Counted from the stretch's first letter, positions 22,760-35,091 are shown. The stretch is 64,000 nucleotides of DNA from Ophioderma brevispina (GCA_023653785.1 JAMKCH010051690.1:81042-145041), one strand, 5' to 3'. Notes: generated by a model from the sequence alone, not told the origin. Translations and numbers: made by a program.

Positions 22760-25165
22760 TAAATCAACAGTGTATTTTCAGGTGGGGGAATATTTCTTTG
22801 GAATTAACAAGTGCTCAATCCCCTTACAGGAGAGTAATGAAAAATTAAAATTCAAAAAGTATAGACCTATGGAAGGCACGTTATCAGATGTGTTTCACGA
22901 ATACCCTCACTACGATCAATCGGGTATCTGATCCTCAGACGGATGTTATTGCATGGTCGGTCTTAACCACAAATTGTATATAAATTAACATTTATGGTGT
23001 CCACACAAGCAATATGCTGCCAGCCACAGATTCTGTACAATGAATAGTCAGAAAGTGTCTAACCACTACGAGTAGTGGGGGCGTACGTAATAAATAAAAC
23101 AGTGTATCAGGTGACATCTTTGGAATGAAAAGTGCTCAATCCCATTACAGGAGGGCGTAATGACACATTTCAAAGTATAGACCTGGGGAAAGGCACCGTT
23201 ACTCAGAGTTTCAAGAATCCCTCCTTACGATATCGGGTTATCCGATACTCAGCGGGATGGTATTGCATGGTCGTGTCTTAACCACAAGATATGTATATAA
23301 ATATAATTTCTATGGTGTCACACCAGAAATATGCCTGCCAGACAGTTCTGTACCAATGAATAGTCAGAAAGGGCTACCAACCCAATACGAGTAGTGAGGG
23401 GCGTAATAAATAACAGTGTAGTTTAAGGTTGACTATCTTTGGAATTAAAAGAAGTGCCTCAATCCATTACAGGAGAGCTTAATTAAAAATTTAAACGTAT
23501 AGACCCTATGGAAAGGCAACCGTTACATCAGGGTTCACGAAATACCCTCACTTACGATCATCGGGGATCCGATCCTCAGACGGATGGTCTTGACAGGGTC
23601 GGGTCTTAACCACAAGATATGTATATAAAAAATAATTCTTATGGATGTTCCACCACAGCAATATGCCTGCCAGCACAGATCTGTCCAATGAATAGTCAGA
23701 AAGTGCTCACCCAACACGAGTAGTGGGGGCGTAATAAAATAACAGTGTATTTTCAGGGGTAGTTGTGGAATTAAAAGTGCTCAATCCCATTACAGGAGAG
23801 TTATATGAACAATTTCAAAGTTAGAACTCTGGAAAGCAAACCGTTACTCAGAGTTAGCTGACATACCCTAACTTACGATCATGGGTATCGGATCCTCAGA
23901 CGGATGGTATTGCCAGGGTCGGGTTATTAACACAGATAGTGGTGAGAACACTCGTAGTGAGTTGGCACTTTCTGACTATTCATTGGTATGGTACAGATCT
24001 GTTGCTGGCAGGAACTTTATTGCTGGTGTGACACCATAGAATGTATATTATAGAAACATATCTTGTGGTTAAGACACGACAATGCAATACCATCCGTCTG
24101 AGGACGGATACCCGTATCGTAAGAGAGGGTATTCGTGAAACTATGAGTAACGGTTGCCTTTCACAGAGGGGCTTATTTGAAATTTAATTTTTCATGAAGT
24201 CTCCTGTAATGGGATCGGAGCACTGTAATTCCAAAGGATAGTCACCTCTGAAACTACAACTGTTATTTATTACGCCCCAACTATTCGTAGTGGTTGAGCA
24301 CTGTCTGACTATTCATTGGTACAGATCTGTGCTGGCAGGCTTATTGGCTGGAGGTACACCATAGAATGTAATATTTATATACATATTTGTGGTTAAGGAA
24401 CGACCATGCAATACCATACGTCTGAGGATTGGATACCCGATGATCGTAAGTGAGGGTATTCGTGAAATTGGTTATACGGTTTGCCTTTCCAGCGGTCTAT
24501 ACTTGAAATTTTTCATTACAGATCTCCTGTAAAGGGATTGAGCACTTTTAATTCCAAAGAAGATAGTCACCTGAAAATACCCAACTGTTATTATACGCCC
24601 CCACTACTAGTAGGGGTGAGCACTTTCTGACTATTCACTGGTACAGATCTGTGCTGGCAGGCATTATTGCTGGTGTGACACCATAGAATGGTATGTTTAT
24701 ACAATATATTGTGGTTAGACACGACCATGCAATCCCATCCGTCTGAGGTGATCGGATACCCGATGATCGTAAGGTAGGGTATTCGTGATTGAAACTCTGA
24801 GTAACGGTTGCCTTCCAGAGGTCTATACTTGAAAATTTCATAAGCTCTCCTGTAAGGGATTGGCACTTTTAAATTCCCCCCCCCAAAGATAGTCACCTGA
24901 AAATACACGGTTATTTTTTATTACGCCCCCACTACTCGTAGTGGTGGAGCACTTTTGACTATCATTGGTACAAGATCTGTGCGGGCAGGACATTGATTGC
25001 TGTGGGGACACCTAGATTGTATATTTATTATACTACGGGTGGTTGCAGGACACGACATGTGATACTCCGTTGAGGGGGATCGGATACCCGATGATCGATT
25101 CAGTGAGGGATTCGTGAATCTGAGTAACGGTTGCTTTTTCAGAGGTCTATACTTTGAAAGTTTGT
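22760..25165. repeat. About 322-nt satellite arranged as a large inverted repeat
   Basis: The + half holds about 3.6 units: CATTACAGGAG-type markers at about 22825, 23144, 23466 and 23788, spacing 319-322 nt. Near 23937 the array flips, and the second half carries the reverse complement (CTCCTGTAA markers at about 24203, 24526 and 24849). Recognisable unit phrases are CCTCAGACGGATGG, CTACGAGTAGTGGGGGCGTAATAA and GAATAGTCAGAAAGTGCT. Both outer ends are TA-rich microsatellites (22710-22765, 25166-25180). Units differ by many 1-nt indels. Frames reading through it are not genes. Confidence 0.88.
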
Positions 25166-25180
25166 TATATATATATATAG

Positions 25181-26079
25181 GATTTAAACTGGCACAAAAA
25201 TTATCTAGGATGTTTTGCGATATTGACCTGCCAAAAGTCGGTGCGAAATATACATTGTGTTGCCTAGGTCTTGCTCTATTAAAGCTAACACCTCGCTTGT
25301 GAAAAAAGCGTGCAAAATGGCTGTGATAGAGTGCAAGAAAAGACGCCAAACCCCAAAACAAAGTTGCAGTTTTGGATTTTTCAATTGGTCATGTGGGTTA
25401 GTTACCAACGGCAATAATACGTGGCATGATTTTTACACAAAGGAGAGATTCCCGACTGAATGGCGAGAAAGCCTACTTGCATATTGATTGTGGTCCACGT
25501 GTTCGTGTTCAGTTACACGGCAATGCCCATGAAAAATCCCAAAAACTGCAACTTTTGGTTTTGGGGGTTTGCGGTCTTTCGGGCGTTAATCTCAGTATTT
25601 CTGCACGGTTTTTAAAGCCAGGTGTTCAAGAAAGGTAGGACCTAGGCAACAGATGTTTATTCAGAAAACTTCAAAATGGTTCGACGTTGACACAGTACTG
25701 CGTCTCGAAAAGAACATGCTGAGATACTTTTGTTGCCAGGTGTATATATTCCTCTTCGTGCGGCAATAACAGTTCTTCAGTTTACACCCCCGGACAAAAT
25801 GTCTAGGGGACGGCACGGTCATATCTTGGTAGCGCTACTCAACATGAGCTTACAGATTGCTGGCGAAAGGAAGAGTTCGTTTGGCAAGGAAGTCAAAAAT
25901 GTATATAATTCACAAGGTCCGGAAAAAATAATCTGAAATAAATACTGCTCTTCACGAATTGTGTTTTCATGGGATTTACACACTAAATATATTCCAGCAT
26001 GTAAAACTTTTGTAACTTAAAGTACTACATCCTAAAAAACTCGCAATCATTGTTTTTTCGTGTTGACAGTATCTGCCAG
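25181..26079. other. Intron of HYR gene 2, no feature seen
   Basis: A few overlapping reading frames of 60-76 residues exist on both strands, none with a recognisable domain. Confidence 0.35.
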
Positions 26080-26205
26080 AATAAGCATGTGATTTGAAGC
26101 CCCCCCCCCCCCTCACCCACGTGTGGATTGCCTACAAGAAAATAATGATATCTTTGATTGGACGATCGACGGTGGTGGGATTCTTCGTCTGGCAACGGAC
26201 CATAC
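26080..26205 (+). pseudogene. HYR gene 2, candidate first MAM exon (N-terminal third), frame-disrupted
   Basis: A MAM-like stretch NNDIFDWTIDGGG is read at 26141-26179, matching the D-FDWT-x-G-G core of MAM domains. SSGNGPY, or ATDHT in the other frame, follows before a donor GTAAGA at 26206. Upstream, TGTGATTTGAAG resembles a CDFE-type MAM start and TGTGGA the following Cys-Gly, but a run of 14 C and small indels put these in different frames. The acceptor is uncertain (ccag at 26076-26079 or acag at 26066-26069). MAM is a disulfide-bonded extracellular adhesion domain. The lesions may be real or homopolymer assembly errors. The downstream MAM exons have a coherent frame. Confidence 0.5.
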
Positions 26206-28528
26206 GTAAGACCATACCACGGACGCAACTGTAAGTCCACGACCGACACGTTGTCAATAGGCACATATATTTTCACGCTAGAAGAGTATTTTAAATGACG
26301 CATAGCTGTCACTAAGTAAAGAAATATTCCGTCTTCAAAATACAAATGCAAAGGGGTGCCTTGGGTGTAAAACAACGGAAACAAGAGGCTGTAATGAAAG
26401 TGAACAATATCAGATTTCCATACAATGGGTTAGTTGCATATAGTATCAAACAGCTTTTAGATATACTATGTCTAAGAAAGGCAACTCTCTCAGCCATCAC
26501 GAAGCCAGAAAGGATAAAAATTTTTTCGTCCAGGGCTTGAAGAAATTATTTTGTTACCATTAAATAACATGTTTGGGTGCCCTCAAAATAGATGTGTCTA
26601 CGGAGAAGCCGGACCACAACATTACTTCTACCGTGACAAACTTTGCATCTCGTGCACTTCGCAACTAAAACAGGAAAGGAATATTTAAACAGTTTACATG
26701 TAAATGTCATTGAATGTCATTGACTGTTGTGTTGAATAAGTGTTAGAATAACATGGTGGCACCCATCTATCCTTACGATCATTCAAACTTATAGGATTAT
26801 TATATAATTTGAGCTTTGATATTTTGGCGAAATTATATAGCACGCGTACGCACTTACCGTAAACAGTTAGTTTAGGTTTCATATGACATTTACCAAAATG
26901 AACATGTGGTGGGTATTCACATCAAACCTGATGACCTATTATTATTTGAAGTACGCAGTCGGTTTCGTCTGGGCGGCAAACCTTTGTTTATTAATTGAGA
27001 TTGAAGACTATGGTTAGGCTATCTCCGTTTGTCTACCTAGATAAAACGATCTGTTCAAACCTGTCGTTCCACTGAATTTTATTACCGTAGGTTCTTATAG
27101 ACTCTACCCCAACCTAAAGACAATATTTTCTCTTCTTTTTAATTTTGTTTTTCTGTATAATGTGAATCGCAAACAGGGTTCGTTCCTTGAGGGTGGGGAT
27201 GGTGGCGGAAATCTTCTCCCCATATTACGAATTATGTCGGCCAAAATATTGACTTGTAGCCAAGATCAGTATTAATGTAAAATGGACTGTTTGACGTAGG
27301 GGAATAATTTAGTGTGAAATAAAATATTTTAACAGTATTTTGAACAATTTTGTAATGATATTCGTCTCACCTCAGATTTTTGAAACCGAGTAGTGGTGCC
27401 GGCAAAATTGTTCATTTTCCGAAACAATTAAAAAAAATTTCCGGATCGCTACGATTCCCTGGGTAAACTTATTTATCGTGCGACCGTTAGCGAACGGATA
27501 TTTTTCAATGTGTCGGCAAATGGAAGTTTTGTAGGCAACAGACTCAACACCCCCACCCATTAACATGGTCTGGAGTCGATAATTTTAATATGTAGTCATC
27601 TTGTGTGATGAAGATTTTGTCCCTGGTTTCCTATTTTCGGAGATATAGAGATAGCGGCTCTCGCCTTCATTTGAATTTTATTCATCAACAAAGCCTGAAA
27701 TACTTGGAAAACCCGCGTAATTAATATGATTGTCAGGGGATTGTTTAGCAATAGTTTTGTGTGTTGGTATACAATATGTCAGCACAATTCATAAGAGGCC
27801 TACAGAGTGGTTTATATTCTCTTCTAGTGATTGCAAGGTTATCATGCCAAATAATTCACAGGAACTTTATGAGATGCAATTATGAATTTCCGTACGCGGT
27901 GTTTTTAAATTTCGTCACCCCCAGAAGACACTTGTCTTGGATTGACAGGTAAATAGAGGGGGTGAACGAAATTATAAAGATAGTGGACTGTGGACTGATA
28001 AGCAGCGGACGGAATCTTGGTACATGTTCTAATGGACACCAAGTATCATTAAATGCTTTGGCTCACTCTGAAAACATATGCTTTATTCCGTTACACCGAA
28101 GAGCACATGAATAGGGGGAAGTAGGTGAGAAGGGGCATAATGTTAATTATGCCATCTGATATGAAAGTGCTCTTACTTAAGCAACACGTTTACTATCCCA
28201 CCACCCACCACCACCACCACCAACCGCCCCGACAACGCCCGCCCGCCGCCGAACGCCACATAATACTACTAGTCGAAAACGTCGAGAACGAAATAATAAC
28301 TCATGCAGGTATTGGCGACCATCTATCCCTTGCGTCCCTGAGCCAAAATGCCTAGCAACCTGACGATCACAGCAAAAAGGGAGTGCAGATTTGTGGATCT
28401 AGGAGCATTACCCTGGAAACACAAAACGCCCGGGGTCCGCCTGGTGATTTTTGAAAAGTGTCAATAAATGGCATTAGGGATTTATTAGGGATGTAAGAGT
28501 TATAGTTTCTTTTATGTCTTTTCTGCAG
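26206..28528. other. Intron of HYR gene 2, no feature seen
   Basis: A CAC/CCG-rich tract at 28199-28255 reads as poly-His/Pro and is simple sequence. No other supported feature. Confidence 0.4.
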
Positions 28529-28815
28529 CGGGAAATTACATTTATATAGAGGCATCAAGCCCAAGAGTAACTGGAGACTCTGCCCGATTCGCAAGTCCAA
28601 CCCTGCGAGGAAACAGTAACGGATGTTATGTTACATGCACATTTTATTATCATATGTATGGTGACACTATCGGAGAACTTAACGTGCGTACTAGGTCAGT
28701 CGATGAGTTCGGTTCCATAGGCAGTCTGAGCAGTACAATATGGGCTATGTCAAGAAATCAAGGGGACCAATGGCACTATGGCAACGCTGCATTTACGGCC
28801 TATTCAAATTTTAGG
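28529..28815 (+). CDS. HYR gene 2, MAM domain central exon
   Basis: The exon is 287 nt, with acceptor ttctgcag, donor gtgagt, phase 1 entry and phase 0 exit. The frame is uninterrupted: GNYIYIEASSPRVTGDSARF, SPTLRG, a cysteine pair NGCYVTCTFYYHMYGD, IGELNVRTRS, then NQGDQWHYGNAAFTAYSNFR. This is the diagnostic centre of a MAM domain (G-YI-IE-SSP, C-F-YHMYG--IG-L-V, G-QW-). It continues directly into the exon at 31804. MAM domains mediate extracellular adhesion and dimerisation. Confidence 0.9.
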
Positions 28816-29780
28816 GTGAGTGGAATATTCTGTATTCAATGTAACTGTTATAACTCCTTAAAAGCTTCACGGTGTTTAACAAGCAAGTATATATGATCTG
28901 CTGTATTTAAAGCAACAAGATGTATGAAAAAGGGTTTTATTTATTTTTATTTTATTTATTTTACTTTATCACTTGTTAAAATGTAACATAAGGTAAATTA
29001 CAGAACATAAAATCATTGAAAATACAGAATTACACTGGATATCATGAAAATTATAATACAAACTTGCACAAATACCAGTGAAAGGATGGGATGAACATGT
29101 GACAAAGCACCATAGGACAATCCCACCTAGGAGGCCAAAATAAGATAAATGGAGGGAGCTTTTTAACAAACTCTGCAGATGGAGCAGTTAGTCAGCAAAG
29201 AACACGTATTTGCTGAGTCAAATTGAGATGTGAATTTGGGTTTATAAAAAATCTAGGACCTGAGATTTAAAAATGGAGAAAGAAGTAGTGGATCTGGTGT
29301 GGAGTTAGTTGATTCCAAATAGGAACAATCCGGTGAAAAAATGTGGATTTATGAGCTTCTGTTTTGCAAACCTGAGGAATAAGAAGATGGCAATCAGAGG
29401 AAGACCTAGTGGTGGGATGGCCCTGCACTGGTGAATTTAAAAAATAAATTGTTTGATACTTTGACATTTACGCTATGAGGAATTCTCATACACATGTAAC
29501 AATGTGTCACTTTGCATGCTATCCAGAAAATGTATCGATATCTTTCAATGGATAAAGTCTTCAGTGTTTCGTGATAGCTGCCATCTTGTCGGTACAACTA
29601 AACTCCGTTTATAGTAGATGAAAGAGTGTCATACCTGCTCAGTGCCTTTAGTTTATTCCCAAACGTTCTAAAGTTCCGACAATATTTTAGTTGAACAAAT
29701 ATTATGGCTATATACAGTTTACAAATCTCTTTATAAAAACGTTTGTTGTGGTCATGCTTGAGAAAGGTCAACCAAATCTA
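28816..29780. other. Intron of HYR gene 2, no feature seen
   Basis: Includes a T/A-rich stretch at 28935-28975. No supported gene. Confidence 0.35.
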
Positions 29781-30120
29781 TTAAAGACACTATCAGTGAT
29801 TTATCCGAAAGAGTCAAGATCTATTAATTTTGCAGTGAAGTCTGTAGAAATCTCATAAGTTACTTTTTCCAACTGAAAAAAATTACAGAAAAGGAAGAAA
29901 ACGGCAGTGTTCAAAGATAAGAATCACCATTCAATTACGTGTTGTAGTAAGTGTCCGAACGGACAGTAATGACTAAAATTTCCGATTTTGTCCTTATTAG
30001 GTTGCTTCTGGTCCTATCATTTGCAGGGTATGTTAGGATACATGTGCTTGTTACAAACATGCAAAAATCTGATTTTTGATGATTTTTTCGATTTTCTGAT
30101 TTAGCAAATCACTGATATAA
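29781..30120. mobile_element. Dispersed MITE-like repeat, copy B
   Basis: Begins TTAAAGACACTATCAGTGAT and runs through GTAAGTGTCCGAACGGACAG, TCCTTATTAGGTTGCTTCTG and GCAAAAATCTGATTTTTGAT to GCAAATCACTGATA, where the right terminal repeat is decayed. It aligns to 42391-42690 along its whole length. No coding content. Confidence 0.72.
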
Positions 30121-30322
30121 TGTTTCACAGAAATAGCCATATCCAGACGTACTTCTTATGGTAAACCCTTTCATCAATTTTTATGCAACACCTGTAGTGA
30201 TTTAGGCATTCCAGATTCCAGCTGAATCAATTTTAGTTACATAGCAAGCGTTTACATTTAGACCCCTATGCCTATTACCCAAACTAACTGTGTTCAGTTT
30301 GACCGTAAACGACCGGTGTAAA
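30121..30322. other. Short spacer between repeats
   Basis: No feature seen. Confidence 0.3.
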
Positions 30323-30487
30323 AGGAGATATGGTCCGGCAGGAACCATAGTCCGGGCTCCATAGACGACAACGGAATAAAGCGTGGAACTAGAACTATGT
30401 TGCGTGAAGAGTCAACCGAATCAAGTGTCCTATTCTTCACCGTTGTAGGCGGACTGCGAGTCCGGAGGACAATATCTCCTGCCACAC
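30323..30487. mobile_element. MITE with AGGAGATAT terminal inverted repeats, copy 1
   Basis: The left end AGGAGATATGGTCCG is matched in reverse complement by the right end (CGGAGGACAATATCTCCT). The interior phrase CAGGAACCATAGTCCGGG-CTCCATAG recurs in copy 2 at 62739-62889. About 165 nt, non-coding. Confidence 0.72.
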
Positions 30488-30788
30488 CAGTTACTGCACA
30501 CGTGGTTTTAAACTTTTGTGAAGAGATTCAGCCATATATTTTTACACTGTGATTAGTACCCATTGTTATAGAAAATTACTAGTGCATTATGGGAAGGTCT
30601 TCATAGCTGCTGTTGGTTTTCTACAAGTACATACTTTGAGTTATTCAGCTTCATTCCAATAGCTCATATGCAGGCTGACCATTGCTAAGATCCCTAAAAT
30701 GATAAATGTCCGGAATTTGGGAAATTTCGGTCATGTTGCCACGCGTCTGGGAAGCCTACCACCGCAACAAGACTCACAATTGCGTTTC

Positions 30789-31297
30789 GTTAAAGCGACC
30801 TTGCACATTTTAAAATATGGCGCCCATCAGATTGTTCAAAATTAATATTTTTTGTTATGCTTTCAAAGCTTTTGTATACTTAACCTCGCTGAAATGATAA
30901 GACCATCACGGCATTATGGGTACAGAACGATTTTATAATTAGATGACACCGGATGAACATTTATTCAGCAGCGACTGAAGTACTTATGGCGTTTAATAAC
31001 AACAAGAAAACCCCCACCGGAGTTGATTTTCCCACGGTGTGCACTCTGTTTGATCGGTCTGTGACCTTTGTTTAGCATGAGTCTATGACATTCATGTAAT
31101 AGATACATTTGTTGATTAAAGTTAGGCAAACTTAAAGTTAGCCTACAAATTACCTGGATGGCTTTAGCCTCTTATTAATATCCCTATCTGTTTTGGGGTA
31201 TGCTTTATTTTTATGTGTAAAATATATCTCTATTCTTCCAATGGCATATAGTATCATTTCATATTTTGTGAAAATGTGCCAGTGCCGCTTTAAAGAT
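30789..31297. mobile_element. TTTAAAG-type terminal-inverted-repeat element, copy 2
   Basis: Left end TTAAAGCGACCTTGCACATTTT; right end TGTGCCAGTGCCGCTTTAAAG, its inverse. Collinear with 2252-2796 over the whole length, with numerous small differences. Confidence 0.72.
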
Positions 31298-31803
31298 ATT
31301 GCGTTATGACATTTCATACTAATTTGAGTGTATTTTCTTTAAGTATTTCAAAGCATAAACCTAGCTAGACCAAAACGTCAAATTCCAGAAATTGCAGCGG
31401 TTATACATGATTTTTCTGATCATCAATATGATACTTGGATATAGATCATTCCTTGGCTGGTTTTAAAGTATTAGAGGAGTAGGTCTATATTTAATAATTT
31501 GAGAGAGGTACATTGTGGGTAAATTGTGCGTTGGGACTATATACATGATCATGATGATATGTAGAATAGAGGAAACCATTAGCATTATGTGAATGTGGCT
31601 ACTCCTATGGGCGGTATACTTTTTAAACCCATGAAAACTGCCAAGTCCCTTGAAAATAAAAAATAAAATATGAATCTCTAGCGCACTTTCCAAAATTGAA
31701 ATTCAACAATTGATTCCTCACAAAGAATATCTTCGAAGTGTCCTTTGCTTTCGCATTTGTTGATCAACCTTTTATTGTTTATTGTGCTTGATGCTTTTCC
31801 CAG
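31298..31803. other. Intron of HYR gene 2, no feature seen
   Basis: AT-rich intron leading to the acceptor tttcccag at 31796-31803. Confidence 0.4.
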
Positions 31804-31878
31804 ATTGTCTTTGAAGGAATTCGAGGTTCCAGCTTTACTGGTGATATTGCTTTGGATGATATTGTGATTCTGAATGTG
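31804..31878 (+). CDS. HYR gene 2, MAM domain C-terminal exon
   Basis: The exon is 75 nt (25 codons), phase 0 at both ends, with acceptor cccag and donor gtaagc. It encodes [20 protein letters not shown] and then VILNV. This is the signature closing motif of a MAM domain (FEG-RG----GDIA-DDI). It joins the exon ending at 28815 in frame. The next recognisable exon (38855) starts in the same phase but is eroded. Confidence 0.9.
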
Positions 31879-32810
31879 GTAAGCCTTTACCTCTTTCAGT
31901 TCGTGTAGATACAACACATAGGGTCATGCGTTTTGAACTCGCCAGCCTTAGCTTTGCATAAACCACTTGCAAAAAACAGACACTTATCAAGCTTCAAGTT
32001 AGCTTATCTCCAAAACTTTAGATCCGACCTCAATAAAAGTATACATTTTCTGAAAGCTAAATGAATATGATTCGACATAAATCAGATTTTGTTGTAGGCC
32101 TATTCTATGATGAACAAATAAAAATTGATTGAAGATTGAAGGTAATTTGCAGTGAGATTATACCACTTGCGGGATCTGTTCTCAATACATGAACAAATAT
32201 ACACATTTAAAATAGCCAATATAAAAGACAAATGACTCTTCTGCTACTGCAAGAAAAAATACACACTTAGGGTTATTTTGCTGATATGTTTAGGTTCATT
32301 TTTGTATCATTGAAGCAGTCACAATCACAACTGAATTTGTACCCCCCAGTGGGACTAGAACTTGATTAATTTGAATTTGATTCCCCTAGCGGTAGTCCCG
32401 CATTTGCAGCTAGTCCTTCTTTTTTTGCATGGGTTCCCGACCAAAATACAAGAACCACCGGGCGTGTTGATCGGTTTCCATGGAAGAGTATGTTTGAGTA
32501 TTTACAGCGCAGCATTCATCGCGTGCTGAGAATTTTCTCGCTAGAATTTCCTCGGAAGGGCCACTTGAGAGAATATGAATAACAATTGCAATTATGGGGC
32601 AGCAGATAGATCGTTCAAACGTCAAGTGGGTCGATATGGTTCCTTCTTATCTCTTTCTTCCATACCGTAACTAAGCGGCTTTTTAGATGACTACATGGCA
32701 TTTTGGTAAGCCATCTCAAAAACCACTTTTTAAGCTAGTATGGTAATACAAGTACATGTTTACTAGTCTTAGAAAATCGCCACTTTACCCGGCCGTCTCC
32801 TTTATTAAGT
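31879..32810. other. Intron of HYR gene 2, no feature seen
   Basis: No supported gene. The minus-strand frame at 32410-32625 has no recognisable motif. Confidence 0.35.
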
Positions 32811-34910
32811 TAAACAACGGTGATGGCGCACTTGAAGTTTTCATGTGTGTGTGTTAAACTTTCCTACTGATTTTTTCTATTTGTTTGATTTTAATTTTGC
32901 TTGTGTAAGAGTGTTTTGTTGTGCGCGCGCGTGTGTGTGTGTGCGAGTGCATGTGTGCGAGCGCGAGTGCATGTGCTCTCGCGTGCGTGTTCGATCTCGT
33001 GCGTGTGCGTTCGCGTGCGTGCAGGCGCGTGTTTGTGTTTTTTGTTATTTGTTTATATTTTTGTGATTTTATTTTTGCTTGTGTGTGTTTTTCTTGTGTG
33101 CGAGTGTTTTCGCGTGCGTGTGCGAGAGTGCGTGCGAGCGTGCACGCGCGCGGGTTTGCGTGTGTGTTTACATCAATAAACCATTATATTTCTTACTATG
33201 TTTATATCAATAAACCAGTATATTTCTTACTGACATACAGGGTGTTCAGGGATAAGGAGTCGAAGGTCATTAAGGGGGTGGTGGACGCATAAAAAAAATC
33301 CAACTTCTATTTTTTGTCCCTGATTAAAAATAAATTAAAAAAAAATTGTTCATGAATGTATTTTGGGGATTGTAATTAGGGCCCAAAAATGACTATTTTA
33401 GCCATCTTTCGTTTTTGGGCGATTTCTATTCTACAACACCCAATCTTCATCACCAGTGAATTTGGTGTTCATATGCGTTCCGTTATGGCCGTCAGAGCGC
33501 TTTAAAAATAGCCTTTACTGTGTGTGTCGGTATAGGAAATGCAATCTATAAATTGGATTTTTCTCAAAATTCTATGTGCAAAAAAGAAATGAATTTTTGA
33601 TTTGACCAGTGAAATCATATCAGAAGGTATGATTTTTAACTTATAAAAAAAAAACAAAAAAAAAACACACACACACAAACAAACAAACAAACAGTAATCT
33701 TTGTTGCGTTGTGCTCTGAGACGCTTTGTTCTACTTGCCGTAGTAAATTTGAAAGGCCTAAATTGTGAAACTTACAGAGTGTGTATTTCGCCTTGTTGTG
33801 AGTTCCTACCTGAACACAGCGCCCTCAAACATCAATGGCAAGCCAACTCGACTGAAGTTCAATAATGTTAAGCAACGGTGATGGCGCACTTGAAGTTTTC
33901 ATGTGTGTGTGTTAAACTTTCCTACTGATTTTTTCTATTTGTGTGAGTTTAATTTTGCTTGTGTAAGAGTGTTTTGTTGTGCGCGCGTGTGCGTGTGTGT
34001 GCGAGTGCATGTGTGCGAGCGCGAGTGCATGTGCTCTCGCGTGCGTGTTCGATCGCGCGCGTGTGCGTTCGCGTGCGTGCAGGCGAGTGTTTGTGTTTTT
34101 TGTTATTTGTTTATATTTTTGTGATTTTATTTTTGCTTGTGTGTGTTTTTCTTGTGTGCGAGTGTTTTCGCGTGCGTGTGCGAGAGTGTGCGTGCGAGCG
34201 TGCACGCGCGCGGGTTTGCGTGTGTGTTTACATCAATAAACCATTATATTTCTTACTATGTTTACATCAATAAACCAGTATATTTCTTACTGACATACAG
34301 GGTGTTCAGGGATAAGGAGTCGAAGGTCATTAAGGGGGTGGTGGACGCATAAAAAAAAAATCCAACTTCTATTTTTTGTCCCTGATTAAAAATAAATTAA
34401 AAAAAAAAATTGTTCATGAATGTATTTTTATGGATTGTAATTAGGGCCCAAAAATGACTATTTTAGCCATCTTTCGTTTTTGGGCGATTTCTATTCTACA
34501 ACACCCAATCTTCATCACCAGTGAATTTGGTGTTCATATGCGTTCCGTTATGGCCGTCAGAGCGCTTTAAAAATAGCCTTTACTGTGTGTCGGTATAGGA
34601 AATGCAATCTATAAATTGGCTTTTTCTCAAAATTCTATGTGCAAAAAAGAAATGAATATTTGATTTGACCAGTGAAATCATATCAGAAGGTATGATTTTT
34701 AACTTATAAAAAAACACACACACACACAAACAAACAAACAGTAATCTTTGTTGCGTTGTGCTCTGAGACGCTTTGTTCTACTTGCCGTAGTAAATTTGAA
34801 AGGCCTAAATTGTGAAACTTACAGTGTGTATTTCGCCTTGTTGTGAGTTCCTACCTGAACACAGCGCCCTCAAACATCAATGGCAAGCCAATTCGACTGA
34901 AGTTCAATAA
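32811..34910. repeat. Two-copy tandem duplication, period 1058 nt, very high identity
   Basis: The block from GATGGCGCACTTGAAGTTTTC (32822) to GACTGAAGTTCAATAA (about 33863) is repeated from about 33880 to 34910, with only scattered substitutions and microsatellite-length differences. Each copy carries a GTGCGT-rich tract, a CATCAATAAACCA doublet, a CAGGGTGTTCAGGGATAAGG phrase and an (AC)n/(AAAC)n tail. The Cys/Arg/Val-rich frames are translations of GTGCGT repeats. High identity means a recent duplication or an unmerged-haplotype assembly artefact. Confidence 0.92.
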
Positions 34911-35091
34911 CCCTAACGGACGAGACTAGGTTTTACCTTACAGTACTAAATACTACAAAATACTACTTTTTTTTTTTTTTTTTTTTTTTACTTCTTTCTG
35001 TGTTTTTTCCCTTTTTCTTGTAGCTGAGACGAATAGCTATACTCGTCTCAGCTCAGCTCGTAGTATTTTGTAGCACTCAGTGCTGTTAGGG
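34911..35091. mobile_element. piggyBac-like MITE
   Basis: The 181-nt element runs from CCCTAAC to its exact inverse GTTAGGG. It is flanked by TTAA on the right (35092-35095) and ATAA on the left (34907-34910). TTAA target sites next to CCC...GGG ends are characteristic of piggyBac-type insertion. Inside, CTACAAAATACTAC and its inverse form secondary arms, and AGCTGAGACGA (35022-35032) pairs with TCGTCTCAGCT (35043-35053) around a 10-nt loop. No coding content. Confidence 0.65.

Noticed and set aside
22478..22931. Overlapping frames on both strands across the G-rich block
   Set aside because: Low-complexity translations of purine-rich repeats running into the satellite.
22760..25165. CRISPR-like or spaced direct-repeat array
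   Set aside because: Units are about 322 nt and fully repetitive with no unique spacers, and the genome is eukaryotic.
24591..25361. Minus-strand frames of 68-146 residues over the satellite
   Set aside because: They follow the satellite unit, and the same peptide recurs in broken form in each unit. This is repeat translation, not a gene.
28125..28355. Frame with a poly-His/Pro stretch upstream of the MAM exon
   Set aside because: Its low-complexity core comes from a CCACCA repeat, and it has no splice context linking it to the MAM exons.
32845..34352. Several Cys/Arg/Val-rich frames, duplicated 1058 nt apart
   Set aside because: They read GTGCGT-type simple repeats. Their conservation reflects the recent DNA duplication, not selection on protein.
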